Assembly (NCBI GenBank): GCA_004794655.1
Contig: SMMW01000575.1
Location: forward strand, 7,760,501 to 7,824,500
Reading direction: 5' to 3'
Origin: Marisa cornuarietis
Taxonomy: Eukaryota > Mollusca > Gastropoda > Architaenioglossa > Ampullariidae
DNA length: 64,000 nucleotides
Shown here: piece by piece, positions 13,637 through 27,434 of the stretch
How the letters are laid out: each line of letters starts with the position of its first letter
Numbering within the stretch: the first letter of the stretch is position 1
Translations under genes and position numbers: made by a program
The notes under the pieces: generated by a model
What the model was told of the DNA's origin: nothing
Seen by the model: only the letters and a program-made list of their open reading frames with translations
The model's database searches: none

Positions 13637-15332
13637 TATGTATGCACGCCTCTGTGATAGATCGGTTGACTGATAGATGTGTAGATTCAGATACGTGCCT
13701 TAAAGGCTCCCTGTTTACTAACGTTGGTCGGGACAAAAAAAGTGGCATTGAGACTCAAGGTATCCAAATAATCTTAATCTCATCTGTAAGTATATGTGGC
13801 TGCTTTTATTCCGATATATATATATATAAACCTTTTATAGAGTCGTCCTAAATTATTGTTAGTTTTCTCTTTTGCGAAACATGACAGACAGCACAGGCTT
13901 CATGACTTAAAAATTGTCTAAGAAAGACCGGTTTCCCTCTTGTTTGTGAACTGCCACTGGGTGCGCTTCACGCTTCAAGAGGCAGGAACTTCGGGTGAGG
14001 ACGACCGGAAATGACCCGCAAGACCTAAAGAAGAATTACGATAAAGGAGAGCTTTGCTCTCACAACCCCGCTGTTTTTTTACCCGTTTTTGTCATATGAC
14101 ACTCATTACAGGGCGAATGGGTGGGAAGGAACTGCAAAATATTTATCGCAAAAAAAGGGAGCGTATGAGGAAGAGAAGACGCCAGACACACGAAGCTCCA
14201 CTGGGCCTGTCAGAAATCGGTAAGGGAAATAATCATATCTCATCGGTAAGGGAAGCATGCTTCCTGAATGAAGAAAATGGTTGACAGTTAAGAGCTCGTG
14301 ACTATAAAAAGACCTGACAAGTTCTTAAAGACTAGTCATAACACAGGCTCAAAATATTAAAAAAAATCATACGAGAAGACTCTCTCTAAAATAGCTCTTC
14401 CACTTTCTAATAAACTTGCAAACATAAAAAAACACGTGTTCATAAAATTCTATCAACTGCCTAAAAAAAAGGCTACTATACTCCACTGCTGTAGGACGTC
14501 GAAGTACTAAATGGCTATAAAGTATATTGAGCAGGATATGCGAAACATTTTGAAAACAGGTTACTGAAAAGCGGAGCAAACAGGAAGTCCAGTCATCGAT
14601 GTTGATGACCGAGCGGAGTTTTCTCCTCTGCCGGATGTCTAAACTGTACTTCTATCTGACCCTCGTGTTGAGGTTGAGGTCATTAACTATTGATGGACAT
14701 CAATGGCAAGTTCTGCGTGGGGCTGGCACATTAAAACGAAGCTCGTAAGGCTACGTGGACCGGCACTTCAAATCCAATCATTAAACTTTTATTGCAAGCG
14801 GCAGATTACTGCGAGGATACGTCTGTGCCTTCGCAGACCTTTTCCCTTCCGATTTAATAAACGAGTAAAAAGTATAGATCGGAGATCGACTACACGGCTG
14901 TACCACAAAGGCGAAATGGAAAACGAAAACAAGGAGGTTGACATCAATGCTTAAATGTGAATACCAAAATCGAAGTAATGAAACTCACATGATGTAAAAG
15001 AGTTTATTTGATAGAAAAGTCATAGTTCACGGGATAGAAAAGTCAAAGAACATTGTCTCTATTAGTTAATGTCCGTCTGGGGGGAGGGGGGAAATAGTGG
15101 ATTTTCCAAAAATGCGTATTAACTTTATTCAGAGCCCTTGACAAAGGAAGAAGTACTTCTTCCAAATCACAACAATTTTGCTATTTAAAAAAAAACAATT
15201 GGCCTGAATAACATTTGGTAAAATTAATGGAGTTAACTTGGAACATATCACACACAGTCAGCCTAGCACAAGCATGTTAGGAGCAGCACTTTTTTTTATT
15301 GATGTTCGGATAATATTTTTTCTCTCTCACAA

Positions 15333-15347
15333 ACACACAGACGCGCG

Positions 15348-15394
<47 letters not shown>
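15333..15394. repeat. (CA)n microsatellite with CG interruptions
   Basis: GCGCAC start, then about 20 CA units. Confidence 0.95.
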
Positions 15395-15397
<3 letters not shown>

Positions 15398-17211
15398 ATT
15401 CTTGCATTACCATGCTACTGCCATAAAACTGCAGACCGGAAGTGCTCCGCATAGCTCCACTTCTATCACGTTGACCGTTTGTGGCGAAACTGATAGCAAA
15501 CCCCCGACTCTCCGGCCTTTTGTTTGCCCCGCTGATCAGCTTATCGCGCCTTTGTCAGATGGCGAATACGGGTGAAGGCATCGCGGAGAGTAGCTGCGCA
15601 AAAAGCGAAAACCCAGCCCATAAACGCCTCATCCTTGCCATCAGAGTGGCCAGAGTCAAGGCCAGACTCACGTAAAAGTGTGTCGAGGCCAGACAGCAAT
15701 ACGAGAGTTTGAATGAAGCCACGTAGCACGACTTCCCGCATCTCGGATTAGTCAGACCTTAGCGTAGCTCCAGCTAATCGAGGTTTAAACAATGCAAGAA
15801 GTATGGCGTCATCGTGAGCCAAACACGAATTGCCTTGAGGATTTTTGTTTACTCATTATCTGTCTCTTATTTATTTATCCACCTCTTCCTTCGTTTGTTG
15901 CGCGATGACAACTGTTTTCAGGGACAGGGGCAGGTAAACAGGTAAAACCTGCAAGAACAAGAAGGTCGGGAAAGCAAGATCGCGGTATTATCCGGGTGTT
16001 CCGTTGCACGCTCATAAGGCGCACCCCATCCCGCCCCTCGTCGTCCGATAACCAATGACCTGCACGCTAGCCACAGACTGACGCAGATTGCCTCCGCAGG
16101 CGCAACCTAAGCCTGCACGTTGCAGCTAACGAGATAACCTGGAATTAACCCTTTCTCCTCCAGGTGAGTTGCCCGGTCCATTCTCTTAACTTGACATTTG
16201 CGTCGAGCGGAAATCTTGTGCCTGTTTTACGCGCGTGCGCAACAGCTGATGGCAGCAGTGTCGAGACCGTTTGGCTTCTGTTTCAGCCCCTTTTCCGCAC
16301 CTTAAAAAAAGTCTTAGGGAACTGGGTGATTAGTAGATTGAGAAGTGGGGTGGGGGGAGGGATGGAGAGAAAGAAAGGATCCAGTTTGCTGATCTCACCT
16401 ACCAGGCATAGATGAGTCATCACGTGACATAAATATTGTGCGCCTGTGTGCGTGCGCGCAGGTGTTTCATCATGTCTATTCATGTACTTGCATTTATGTA
16501 TATGTATGCGGATGCATCCATGTATGTGAATATACAAGTATAGGTGTGAATGAATGTATGTGGATGTGTATTTATGTGTATATACCTACGTATTGCAAAT
16601 CATCATTTACTCGCTCCATTTCCTTTATCTACGTTACTATAATGAGATCGCCATCTGTCGCCCTCACGTGACACAACCTGTCCATCAGAGAAACGCGTCC
16701 CTGAACATAATCATAAGCCAGACTCCTGGTCTCTTCCTCCGCAGGGGGCCGTCATCTCTCTTTACAGCCGAGAAATCTAAAGATGTGAGGGAGGTTTCTT
16801 GAAACTAAGAGCAGACCTGCGAGCACTTGGTTCATGCAGTGCACCAGAGAGAGAGAGAGACGAACGATAGCTGGAGTAACTTTAAACCCACGTGGCATAA
16901 ATGATGATTTGTTTAGTCAGTTTACAAATGCTAATCAGTCATTCGCCAACGCGCGTCGAGTCCACAATCTCTTCTTCTCATCACCTGGTCGCAGGCTGCA
17001 ATCAAGGCATGACAGATACCCAGGCCACCTTCAACAACGATTTCTCCAAGACTGAAATTGTAGATAATTTGAAGCCCAGCCCTTTGAGGGAAAAGCCCTG
17101 CTTTCCTGCTTATCGCGGGTCTGCAATGACTAAGAGGACAGGTGTGAAGGTTTTCGCGTGCACAACAGGAAGTATTGGGACCAGAAGGCAGGATGGTTGT
17201 GAAAAAAGGAA

Positions 17212-17299
17212 GAGTGAGTGAGTGAGTGAGTGAGTGAGTGAGTGAGTGAGTGAGTGAGTGAGTGAGTGAGTGAGTGAGTGAGTGAGTGAGTGAGTGAGT
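17212..17299. repeat. (GAGT)n microsatellite
   Basis: About 22 units. It is the complementary-strand version of the ACTC arrays at 13.5 and 18.9 kb. Confidence 0.95.
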
Positions 17300-17422
17300 T
17301 GGACGGAAGGGCAGAGTGAATAAATCACAAACAATTATACACCAATCACACGAACACAGCACTCACACGAAAAGCAGACAGGGAAGCAGAAAAATGAAAG
17401 TCTACCCTTCTAAATGTGTTAA

Positions 17423-17424
<2 letters not shown>

Positions 17425-17470
<46 letters not shown>
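17425..17470. repeat. (AAT)n microsatellite
   Basis: About 15 units. It is followed by AGCGCTGGCC…AGCACTTTACAA, a motif seen beside other AAT runs here. Confidence 0.9.
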
Positions 17471-18895
17471 TGAGCTTAAACAGCGCTGGCCTCTAACCAA
17501 AACCAGGCTCACAGCACTTTACAAAACCTTACATTTTTAACAAAATTTGAAATGTCCTGTGGACTTGACCCTCCCCCATCACTCCATCATACACAGATAC
17601 ACACCTCAGATACAGGTCCACAGTCTCAGGGGAAATAGTATTATGATCAGTTTTTCCCCGCACTTTTCAAGTAGAATGAATGGACCGACTGCAAGCTATC
17701 ATTCAGATTGTACCCCGGGGTGTAGAGCAGCTTGACAGGCCTTTAGGTCACGGTCATTTTCCATGTGAAGCTGTTTCCTAGAAATGGAGGGGGGGGGGCC
17801 CTTCCTGGGAAATCCACATGCTGACGAGGAATAGCTAGGTTCTACTTCCAGGTAGCCTTTGCATTTAGCAGAAAGTGAAAGGTTCACTGGGTTTTTGGTT
17901 TCAAACAGGTTTGAAGATGTCGTTACTACTTTACTGCCACGAGGTAGAGTTGGTAGCTTGCGCCCCCCCCCCCAAAAAAAAAATAATAAAAAAAAATAAA
18001 TAAAAGAAATAAAATAAAAATAAATAATAATAGACTGGAAGGTGGATTACCATTTCTCGTAGAAGACAAAGTGCTTGTTTACTGATTATCAACGTTAAAG
18101 GGGATTACGGAGAAGGAATATCGGGCTACTTTCATCACATAGCCATTACAAAGAGAAAATATAGACTTGCATTGTGTGGGTTGTTGATTGTTGATCTCTG
18201 AAAACCTGAATGTTAGTTGCCCTGTCATCTGAGTAGAGAAAAATGTTTTTGCCGAAAGAAGGGTTGCTTACGGGAAGGGCCGACTAACTCTTAAATACAT
18301 TGGAGGAAAAACTCTCAGGTTCAAGAAAACCCAACACTAGAAAGGTCACTCTCTGCGTTTAATTTCAGGAAACCCTCAGTCACTACAAGCTAACTAGCAA
18401 TGAAATAGCAGGTTTGTATTTTCCTTTTCCTTCTCGTAAAAACAGTCACATTCAGCATGTTTGACACTTAAGAAGATTTACACAGAATACGATTTGCGTT
18501 TCGAGCATACTGTGATGTGGCATCGCTTATTTTTACAAGTAATAGCGAGTTAAACTAACATCGAGTAAACGAGTAACGAAATCCGCTGAATTTACACAAC
18601 AAGAACCAAATGTCTGACTATAACCTAGAATCTGTTACGGTGAATACATTCTTGCAATTATGTTAATATTTTACTTTTTGTAATGTAGATGATCTATAAC
18701 ACAGTGATTATGTTATTATTAAAGCTAAATGCCCTATTATTATTATTATTTTTATTTTTTTTATTGGGGGGGGGAGGTAACCCCGAAGGCTCTGGATAAA
18801 TTACCATCGTAAAAGAAGAGTGAAAAGACAAAATTTCTTGTCAGCGAGGTCTCCAGAACATGGAACACAGAAACGCTTCGAAGTTACAGGAGGGT

Positions 18896-19033
18896 CACTC
18901 ACTCACTCACTCACTCACTCACTCACTCACTCACTCACTCACTCACTCACTCACTCACTCACTCACTCACTCACTCACTCACTCACTCACTCACTCACTC
19001 ACTCACTCACTCACTCACTCACTCACTCACTCA
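18896..19033. repeat. (TCAC)n microsatellite
   Basis: About 34 uninterrupted tetranucleotide units, the longest tetranucleotide array in the window. Confidence 0.97.
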
Positions 19034-19889
19034 GAAAGGTAGAGGGTAAAGAAAGGAGACAGAGAGGCCCCTCTGGCAAAGTCCACAAATGACCTCATGT
19101 CTTTTCATGCATTTCAGCGAAAAGCTTTTCATTGAAATGTTTGCGATTCAGTGAAATGCGGAAGTTGCCAGGCAACGTTGGTACTCAGTGCTGAAGGCGT
19201 TCTATTCCTGAATGCTTTTCCACTACTAAAACATGACATGCTTTCACATGGCTGTGTATGTTTTATAATTTTGAAATATGTCTTAATAAGAACACACAGC
19301 CGTCCAAATTTAAATAGCCACAGGTCCAACTCGTTCACTGCTAGGCGAGAGGCGAGGGCTTGTGATTCACAGCTGGGGTACCTTTATGTGCGGCAATGAG
19401 TAGGGCTAGCGAGACAACGGGTGGCGAGATAGCAAGTGACGAAAACAGAAAAATTAAGACTGCATGTGAAAAAAAAAATATACATATATCTATGACATAT
19501 CAGAATATATTTCAACACTGTAAAACACACACAGACGTATAGTGATGTTCGGTTTTGGTAACAGATAAGTAAATGTTCAGCCAGGGAACACTTTGGTTTA
19601 CAGTAATCCAGTGTTTGGGACATGATTCTGTGAAATGTACACGTTTCATCTTGTCTCAACGGCATGACTGTGTCTGTCGCCTAACAGGACATGACACAAA
19701 CCCTCAGCTACTTCTGAACGACACTTTAAAGACTAGTTAGACTGAAGAACCTTCTTGATTCTCTTCCGTATCTTGATTCCGCGAAGGCCACTGTGGTAAG
19801 CAACTCGAAACTCTTTGGCTTCATCGACAACTGCGGACATGTTGACTACAATGTTCCTAGCAACAGACTGTATGCAGTAGACCGATAAA

Positions 19890-20015
19890 CAAATAATAAT
19901 AAATTAAATAATAAAAACGTGTGATTTATATTGCTATAGCGCATGATCACACTCATGAAAGAGCATGCTTTCAGCGTCTGAGACAAGAACGAGGCATGGA
20001 CAGCATGCAAAGAAT
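19890..20015 (+). repeat. Dispersed repeat family A, diverged copy
   Basis: After an (AAT)-rich start, TTGCTATAGCGCATGATCAC and GAAAGAGCATGCTTTCAGCG parallel the family head, followed by GAGGCATGGACAGCATG. Confidence 0.6.
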
Positions 20016-20142
20016 GGAAGGAGAAAGAAGTAACTAAAGAGAACCACAGAAGACACAAAGAAGAATCAGGAAAGAAACAGTAAGGGTTGAGAGTTGCGGA
20101 AATCTGCAAAAGAAGCCGAGCAGGCGGACAATGACCAAAAAA

Positions 20143-20252
20143 ACACTCACACAAAAACAACAAAAAACAAACAAACAAACAAACGAAAACAAAACAAAAA
20201 ACAAACAAACAAAAACAAAACAAAACAAAAACAAAAAACAAAAACAAAACAC
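20143..20252. repeat. (AAAC)/(AAAAC)-rich simple sequence
   Basis: About 110 bp of A-runs punctuated by single C's, next to the diverged family A copy. Confidence 0.9.
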
Positions 20253-20949
20253 ATAGCACTTTACAGATGGTAAAGAAACGTAAACACTTCTCCTAGTCAG
20301 CGCTGGGCCTGCTTGCATGACAGATCGTACTTTAAGCATCCCACTAGGTTTAGATAACATCACTTAAAAGGTATCTTAAAATTCATATCAAAGATGCTAA
20401 AAATGTGCTTTTAAAATCTCTTTATCCTGAATGTTTGGTCTACTTTGAATTTATTTTTATAACAGAAATTTATATATTGCACACGTCAGCCATGCTGGAC
20501 AGCATCGCCATCATATTTACATCTTCCACCGTCATGGCCTGACATTTTCTATTTCAAAAAACATTTTTTGCTTTTAAATTTCATAGCCGGAGAAGACGAC
20601 GACCCAAGAGTTTTTTTTAAATCGTTTAATGAACAGTAAAAAAAAAACCGGGGCAACCAAGTAATCCTTGATCTCTGCCTGAAGCTACCCATCACACGTG
20701 CTTGGGTTAATCAAACGAGATACAAACACGCGTGGTGTTGGGTCCTCTGTCAACACTGCCCAGGGGTACAGTGTATACACCCTTCCTACGTGGCACGGTC
20801 ACAGTGACCTTTAGTTCACAATAGGTTTCTTGTCTGAGGTGACGATTTTCTTGCCCTATCACGACATTCAATATTTAGTTTTACAGAATTTAATTCAGTT
20901 TCAAAATTGATGAAATCTAGATGATAGATTAAAAAGACAGATGTATGCA

Positions 20950-20951
<2 letters not shown>

Positions 20952-21001
<50 letters not shown>

Positions 21002-21015
21002 GGTGGGTGGGTGGG
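20952..21015. repeat. Compound (GT)n(GGGT)n microsatellite
   Basis: About 20 GT units followed by six GGGT units. Confidence 0.95.
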
Positions 21016-21789
21016 TTCGCACGTGAGAGAGGAAAAAAGCTTTTTGAAGCACCAAATTTTAGATAAGACAGCAATCCATCTTATTGGACAACCACAGTTG
21101 AATACCAGGTTTTGTTGTTTTACGAATATATATACTTATCACGACCCATACATAGACCTATAAATAGTTTGAACAGGTTTGAGAATTAAGAGAAACTAAT
21201 ATTCGGACTCTTAGTAAGTTCACTGCACCTTTTGCATGACTTTTGGGGTTCCTTCGGATGACTAAAACCTTTGTGCAACAACGACCAGAGACTCCTTCAG
21301 GGACTGTATACTGTAGACATGATATGGCAGAGGGATTCTAGCTAAAGAGAAAGCGAAACTGAAATTAACTTAGCAGATTGTTTCCACTACGAACAACCAT
21401 TGTTGATGTCCTACAACTGAGGCACAGTCTCGTGTCTGAGTTCTGCGAACGATAAAAAAAAAAAAAAAAGAAGAGAAAAATCCAGCAACAAAAACCGAGC
21501 GGTTGGCTGCCTCATTCGCCTGGGTCAAAGGGCGTAGACGATACAGATCTACTTTACGGCGACATTTTGCTGTTCTTTGTGTTTCTGTAACTTGTCATTT
21601 TCTTGTTTACTAAGTGAAAAGCAAGTAGAAAGAAAGAATTCTGTCAGACAGTCAATGGGTGGTTAAACCAAAAATTCGTCTCACGAAAACTTATTTTTAA
21701 CCAAATTATCAGTCACTTCAATCCCACCATGTTGTACTTAAAAACAGGAATTAAAGCCAAGTCACGTGCATACTCTTCGCACTTGCGCA

Positions 21790-21811
21790 TTTTTTTTTTT
21801 TTTTTTTTTTG
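21790..21811. repeat. T22 homopolymer
   Basis: An uninterrupted run of about 22 T. Confidence 0.9.
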
Positions 21812-21954
21812 TTGCCAGGGTTGCGGCGATCTGACCTACACGGGCCGCGGGGGGTCACTTGGTAAGGAAAACGAGTTTGGGAGCACGCCTGCAAAGTCAA
21901 CAAAACACGGACCCAAACTGCATGAGAAGACCCCCTCCGCACACAGACCTGATC

Positions 21955-22170
21955 TACCAGCAAGGGAGGGGAGTGGGGGAGGCTTGGGGGGGGGAGGGAA
22001 AGGACGAGGACAGATACCGAAGGAGGAGGAGGAGGAGAGAGAGATGTGGGTGTTATAGATGGAAAGAGGCGGGAGTAATGAGAGAAAGAGTGAGAAGACA
22101 AACAGTGAGTGTTATAAATGAGAAGAGGAGGGAAGAATGAGAGAGACAGATCGAGAGAGAATCTGGCGTA
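21955..22170. repeat. Purine-rich tract
   Basis: About 215 bp dominated by A and G on the plus strand: a G9-containing stretch, a GGA run and GAGAGA. Confidence 0.85.
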
Positions 22171-23884
22171 AAATAGAAGAAAACAGTCTTAAAGGGTACC
22201 GACAGAGATGCGAAAATAGACCGGCCGACCGCCAGCAATACAAACACCGCAGGGGCATATCTACTTAAGAAACTGGATATCGTCAAGAAACTCTAGTCAC
22301 TACAAACAGCGGTTTACGGACAAGTTAAACGGAGATGATTATAAACGAAACTTTAAAAGCTGTCTTTAGCAAACTAAAGAGAATGTCTGCACACTGATGC
22401 TGAACAATTAAAGTGATCTTTTATAAACTGGGCTGTAGTTTCGGATAAGACATATCCATTTCAATCAAGAATGGTAACCGTATATTTAATAAAATATGTA
22501 CGAATGATTGAATTTTGCTTCAGTTTGTCTTTCGTCACACATTTTTCATCCTTAAACGCGGTGCCTAGCGTAGTCTACTGCCATTTCTCCCTTACGGGCG
22601 TCGACAAGAGGGGAGACTATCCAACAACTCGAGCGCCGTTCTATTTTGGGCGATGATGTGACGCACTTCCTTGGCCCTCTCGTGTTGGTTTGCAGACCTG
22701 ACTTATTGTCACTCCTTTTTCTTTTTTAATTACAGGTCAGGTCAGTCCTGTACGCAGCCAAGGAGACTGCGCGGATTACACGGGCACAAAGTAACTGTGA
22801 GCAAGAAATGCTAACATCTGTGTCACAAGAAACCAGATTCAGCCATGTCCATATTGTTGCATATTTGCATGGCGACCGGAAGTTGTTAGTCGTCAGCGCC
22901 GCGCTCTTAGCTTTGCCGGAACAAAGCAGCACCAACGAGATGGCACGAGATTTGGCGAGATGGCACGCACTCCCCGCACCTGGCGTCTCGCCGGCATTCC
23001 GAGTTCTGACCCCTGATAACCTCGTCTTAAAATAGACAAATAGAAAAATAGATTGCCGTATAAATGGTTCGTCAGCAGGCGGAGGAAGAAATAAACGTGG
23101 GTTGCGCAGCGACAAATGGGAATGCACGTGGGCGCTGCGTGTGTGTGTGTGTGTGTTTGAGAGATACGAAGGATGTTTACGATTATTATGGGGCAGGAAG
23201 AAACCTTGAAATATTCTGGAAAGACAACCCATTCCTCATGTTTTTGCGTCTTTTTACGTAAATAATTTATAGTGTCTCCCAAACACACCAGAAACTCTCT
23301 GAGAAATAGTAAATTAGGAAAATAAAACATGTTTAAAGGAAATGTTTGTCATTATGTTCACTCTATTTTAAAGTGCGCCATCTGCCGTAGACAACACCAC
23401 CAATGCTTGTTTGGACGAGTACCTCTCAGTCTGGTGCAGAGCGAGATGGAGGGATAATCAATGGCCCATTCTCTTCCCTCCAGTATTTTTAGTTCCCTGT
23501 TCCTGGTTAGTTACTTTAATGTGAAATTGTCTCCGGGCTTATTTTTGTCAAGAAAGTGTACAAAACAAAGAATTAAAACCAATCAAAGTGTAAAGAGCTG
23601 TTATGATACTATGGGCAATCATCACAATGAGTAGTTGTACATAAATCATAGTACTGTACCTCCAGCGATATTTTTATAGAATCTTCTGAACATCTCTGAA
23701 GAATGAAAACACCTTCGTTTCAGAATTAAGCATAATTATCTATATAAAAAAGCAAAAACAGTCAAAGTGCTTCTATTTGCACACGTCTAGAACTGACCTG
23801 ATTGTTGCCCCAACAAACAAGCAGGAGATTTCACCTTAAATATAATAGAGATGTTTTAGTTACCTCCCGAAAGTATATTTGAAC

Positions 23885-24020
23885 AACGGATTTATGACAA
23901 TGAAGCTAGGTAAAGTAATCAAATTATTGACATGGAGGCTAGGAAGCGTGTCAGATTCCTACAATAAGGCTTGATTAAATTTTCAGATTCCTACAATAAG
24001 GCTAGGCAAAGTGGTCAGAC
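23885..24020. repeat. Short degenerate minisatellite, 34-bp period
   Basis: CAGATTCCTACAATAAGGCT occurs exactly twice (about 23951 and 23985), with related GCTAGGTAAAG/GCTAGGCAAAG blocks around it. Confidence 0.65.
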
Positions 24021-24192
24021 TACAGGAGATCGACGTGTGACACACTCTGCGGAATATAAACACAAAGCCGCAAGAAACCTACGTCTGAAGCAGTGCGTGT
24101 ATCTTGCAGAAGAAAGAAAATAAATAAAAAAGAAAAATAAACAAATAAATAAATAAACAAAACCGCTGTCTTGAGACTGGCGCCTCTAGGGT

Positions 24193-24566
24193 TAAGAACA
24201 TTCTTAACTGACAAATGTGGATGAACGTTTGACAGTATTTGGCAAAGTTTTTCTGTAAGTGTTGTTCTTAACTGAGGGAAATGTCAAACTTCCGAAGTGC
24301 CCCGAAGTCTCCATACATTAGTAAATGTATTAGCAAACTAGTACGGACTGAATACAGCATGTTGACATATTTTGTTTTAATATCCAGAACGTTCGCCTCA
24401 CAACCATTTAGGTAACCTTGACACACAGCTTTGACAAACTCAGTCAAACTTTCGACGACTCGTTGACATTTATGAAGGGTCTTAAAATTATGCTTAAAAA
24501 TAAACTTTGCCGAACTTTGTTAAATGTTTGTCCATATTTCTCCGGTTAAACAACGTCCTTAAACAT
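24193..24566. mobile_element. MITE with long inverted terminal repeats, copy 1
   Basis: The left end reads AAGAACATTCTTAACTGACA…TTTGACAGTATTTGGCAAAG. The right end, read in reverse, is AAGGACGTTGTTTAACCGGA…CATTTAACAAAGTTCGGCAAAG. The alignable arms cover about 80 bp each. A related compact copy is at 30.1 kb. No coding capacity; superfamily not assignable without boundary duplications. Confidence 0.7.
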
Positions 24567-25995
24567 AAGCATGTGGAATGAAGTAAGTTGTCTCTCTGCG
24601 CTCGACATTCTGACACAAAGGCCTGCACGTGCCGCTACCTGTTAGCCGCATTAAACCGGAACTACGTCACACACCCAAAAGCCTCCCCTTCAGCCAGCAA
24701 GATGAGACATGAGACTACCCTGAAACGTTTCTGGCGTCCAGCTTCCATTGCCCCATGATCACGTGCACTCTCATCCACCTCCCTCTTCCCTGCGTTTCAG
24801 GGTTTATGATCGAATGCCAAAAGGGAGGAAAACAGCTGCAAAACGGCGGCCATTATTATTCATCGGAAGAACAATCTACGAAATAGCTCGGGCGAGTGGA
24901 GCAGTGCAGTTGGTCTGTTCTGTAAACAACGCCACTGTAGCAGTGACTCAAAAACATTTTGGGCAAGCAGCAGCAAGCCACATCAGGGAAATGATGGCGC
25001 AGAAGAGTGGACCTCCGAAGGACCAACACATTTCCATCATCACAGAACACAAATAACTAGTGCAGTTCGGTTTCTGAAACGACTCCCGGCGGTCTTCAAA
25101 TTATGACCCTAGATGCGGTTTAAAAAAAAATTGTGTGAATGGGGGAGGGGAAGGGTTGGGTCGGTCAGTCGGTGGGAGCAGACGACCTGCTATAGGCTGG
25201 AAACTCAAAGTGCCCCAGAAATAAAAGTGAAAAAAAAGAATTCCATTCAGTTTATCGAGAAACGATAAATGCGTCTTAAATCTCACTTGAATAATAACAA
25301 CAAGCACCAAAGGTTCGTTCTGGGTATGGAATGTCTGCTTCGAGATTTCGCGTCCATGTATATATCATCTGGATGTAGTGCTGGCAAGAGGAGTCCCATG
25401 TCATCTAATAGCTTTTTAAATAAATAACATTTTTGTTTCCAGTATGCCATGAAGGATAATACTGACAAGAAGTGTGGGAATGGGACCTCATGAAAATGCT
25501 TCCAAAGTCACAGAAGAGACATCTTTCACAAAAGCATGTAATCAACGACTTGGTCATTCATACGGAAACTGTGTGTGAGCACAGAGACCTTAGTGTGTAC
25601 AGAAACATAGACTCGGTGTGTACAAAGATATCGTCTGCATACCTTGTGTGTGCAGCTGACCGTCTGTGTGAGATCAGATATCCTGTATGTACAGAAATGC
25701 TATTAAAGGTCCCATCCACTCGTTAGTCCAGTGACGAGCTGGCTGGAAAGTTTCGCCAAAGCGCTTTAAAGAAGTAGACTTTCGCCAAGCTCCGAGGCAG
25801 CAAGACTGTAACAAGACAAAACGAAGACTGTAAGAAGACTACAACAAGACTGTAACAAGAAATATAAAGACGTTGAACTCAAAACACAGAACATAAAGTA
25901 AAACGGGAGAAGAAGAAGAAGCAAATGTGATGATGAGGACGACAATGATGAGGAGGAAGAGGAAAAGCAATAAAAATACAAAGGGTTGTGTTTTT

Positions 25996-26145
25996 GTTCA
26001 GTCTATGAAGTCTACCTACATACAGGCAAACAGCTGTTCATTCTATGTAGTCTATCTAAATGCAGTAGTTCATTATCTGTAGTCTACCCAAATATAGTTC
26101 GTTCTACGTGGTCTACCTAAATACAATTGTTCCTATGAATATAAC
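25996..26145. repeat. Minisatellite, about 32-bp period, four and a half units
   Basis: GTTC-started units with a TCTAyGTrGTCTAyCTAAAT core begin at 25996, 26036, 26068, 26097 and 26129. Confidence 0.75.
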
Positions 26146-26962
26146 AATGTGCAGTGACAGGTATGTACAACTGTGCGCTGGTGCTATGTCCACAAACTGG
26201 AGAAATGTTTATGAACAGAGAGGAGGGTTCGGGAGGCGGGAAGAACTTGCAGAGGAACGAGGGAGAAAACTCTGGAGGAGTCAAAAAGGATGGAGATGGA
26301 GGGGACAGTTGGGAGGATCGAGGATGGACAAGTAGGGGTGTACACCCCGTTCATCCTCCTCCGCTGCAAAGTTCGGTGACACGTTTACTTAACCTATGCC
26401 ACTTGTCGGTGAGTGTACCCTTAATTTACTTCGCCCCCTTTGATGTCACCGCTTCACCTGGCTGCTGGCACGAGTAGCCGGGACCGGCTGTCGCCTCTGC
26501 CGCTTGTTCGTAATTCAGGACTCGAGGGCAAAGAACAAAGACACAGAAACCGCTTCAGTTTCCTTTTTTGTCGGAGAGGCAAAGGGACAGGTTTATCAAG
26601 CAACTTCTACTCACAGGCAGGTAAACTAAGCACGGGGAGGTGTGGAGGGGGGGGAGGGCAGACCTGCTGCAGCTGTCCTTGGAGAAGGAGGGTGTTGAAG
26701 CGGCAGCAAGGCTTTCCTCCCGTGCACCTGTTTGTTGCACCTGTTACATGCAGGCTACTCGACATGACACGTGCTTGTCCGCGTTTAATATGTATCTTGC
26801 TGTTTAGCGATCAAACGTGTAGGAAGTAGGTGATTCCGATTTTTCTCTGATGACTTTTTCGTCAACTGTCTCAAAACGAATTTGATTCACAATTATCAAA
26901 CTGACTTTGCCATCATTGACTTTGCCACTGAAACCGCCGGAAAGTCAATGTACTTGTGGTAA

Positions 26963-27040
26963 TGAAAGCGCTAAGAGCATGCTCTCTATGAGTGTGAATA
27001 TGCGCTATAAAAATCTTCACTATTATTATTATTATTATCT
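26963..27040 (-). repeat. Dispersed repeat family A, short inverted copy
   Basis: On the minus strand: (AAT)n, GTGAAGATTTTTATAGCGCA, TATTCACACTCATAGAGAGC, ATGCTCTTAGCGCTTTCATT. Only the 5' about 75 bp of the family is present. Confidence 0.8.
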
Positions 27041-27434
27041 TATCTCCCTCCTCTAAGCGACTAACGTACCCGTTTAAAGAGACACAAGTCCGACAGCGAC
27101 ATTGTTTCGTGTAAAATTTATGATGGATGGCCACATCATTGAGATAAAGACAAAACAATCCTTATCTAACCCCGCAGACAGTAAGAAACGCATTTAAAGA
27201 TGCTTATACAACAGTAAGACTCTCGTTGAACAAAAACACCACAATAAAATTAAGCCCTTGTTATCTATCAACGTCACTTCCGTGTAAAAGACAGTGTTTA
27301 AAAGACTTGTTAATTGTCACGGCTCGACGACAGTTATGTTTGGAAAGAAAAAACGAACACACGTTGCTGCCAAAAGCAGAGAAAGACACCAAGCCAGGGA
27401 GTGTCAGAGAGAGGTAAACGTTTGGACCACCGTG

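Larger units (their letters stand above)
12891..24192. other. Non-coding region dense in simple repeats
   Basis: Contains the three ACTC/GAGT arrays, several dinucleotide arrays, a diverged family A copy and a purine tract. No exon or RNA gene could be supported. Confidence 0.5.
24567..27434. other. Non-coding, with minisatellites
   Basis: Holds the 32-bp minisatellite and a GTGTGTACAGA-like degenerate repeat at 25570-25710. A 102-codon frame at 24748-25056 has no recognisable family. Confidence 0.5.

Noticed and set aside
15481..15675. 64-codon frame in GC-richer DNA
   Set aside because: Short, with no motif and an overlapping frame on the opposite strand.
18820..19092. Frame with repeated LTHS units, and a similar one on the minus strand at 16931-17362
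   Set aside because: Tetranucleotide arrays with a 4-base period stay open in all three frames; the 12-base coding period is an artefact.
24748..25056. 102-codon frame that might be a small gene
   Set aside because: No recognisable family, no splice or poly(A) context, and it overlaps open frames on the other strand.
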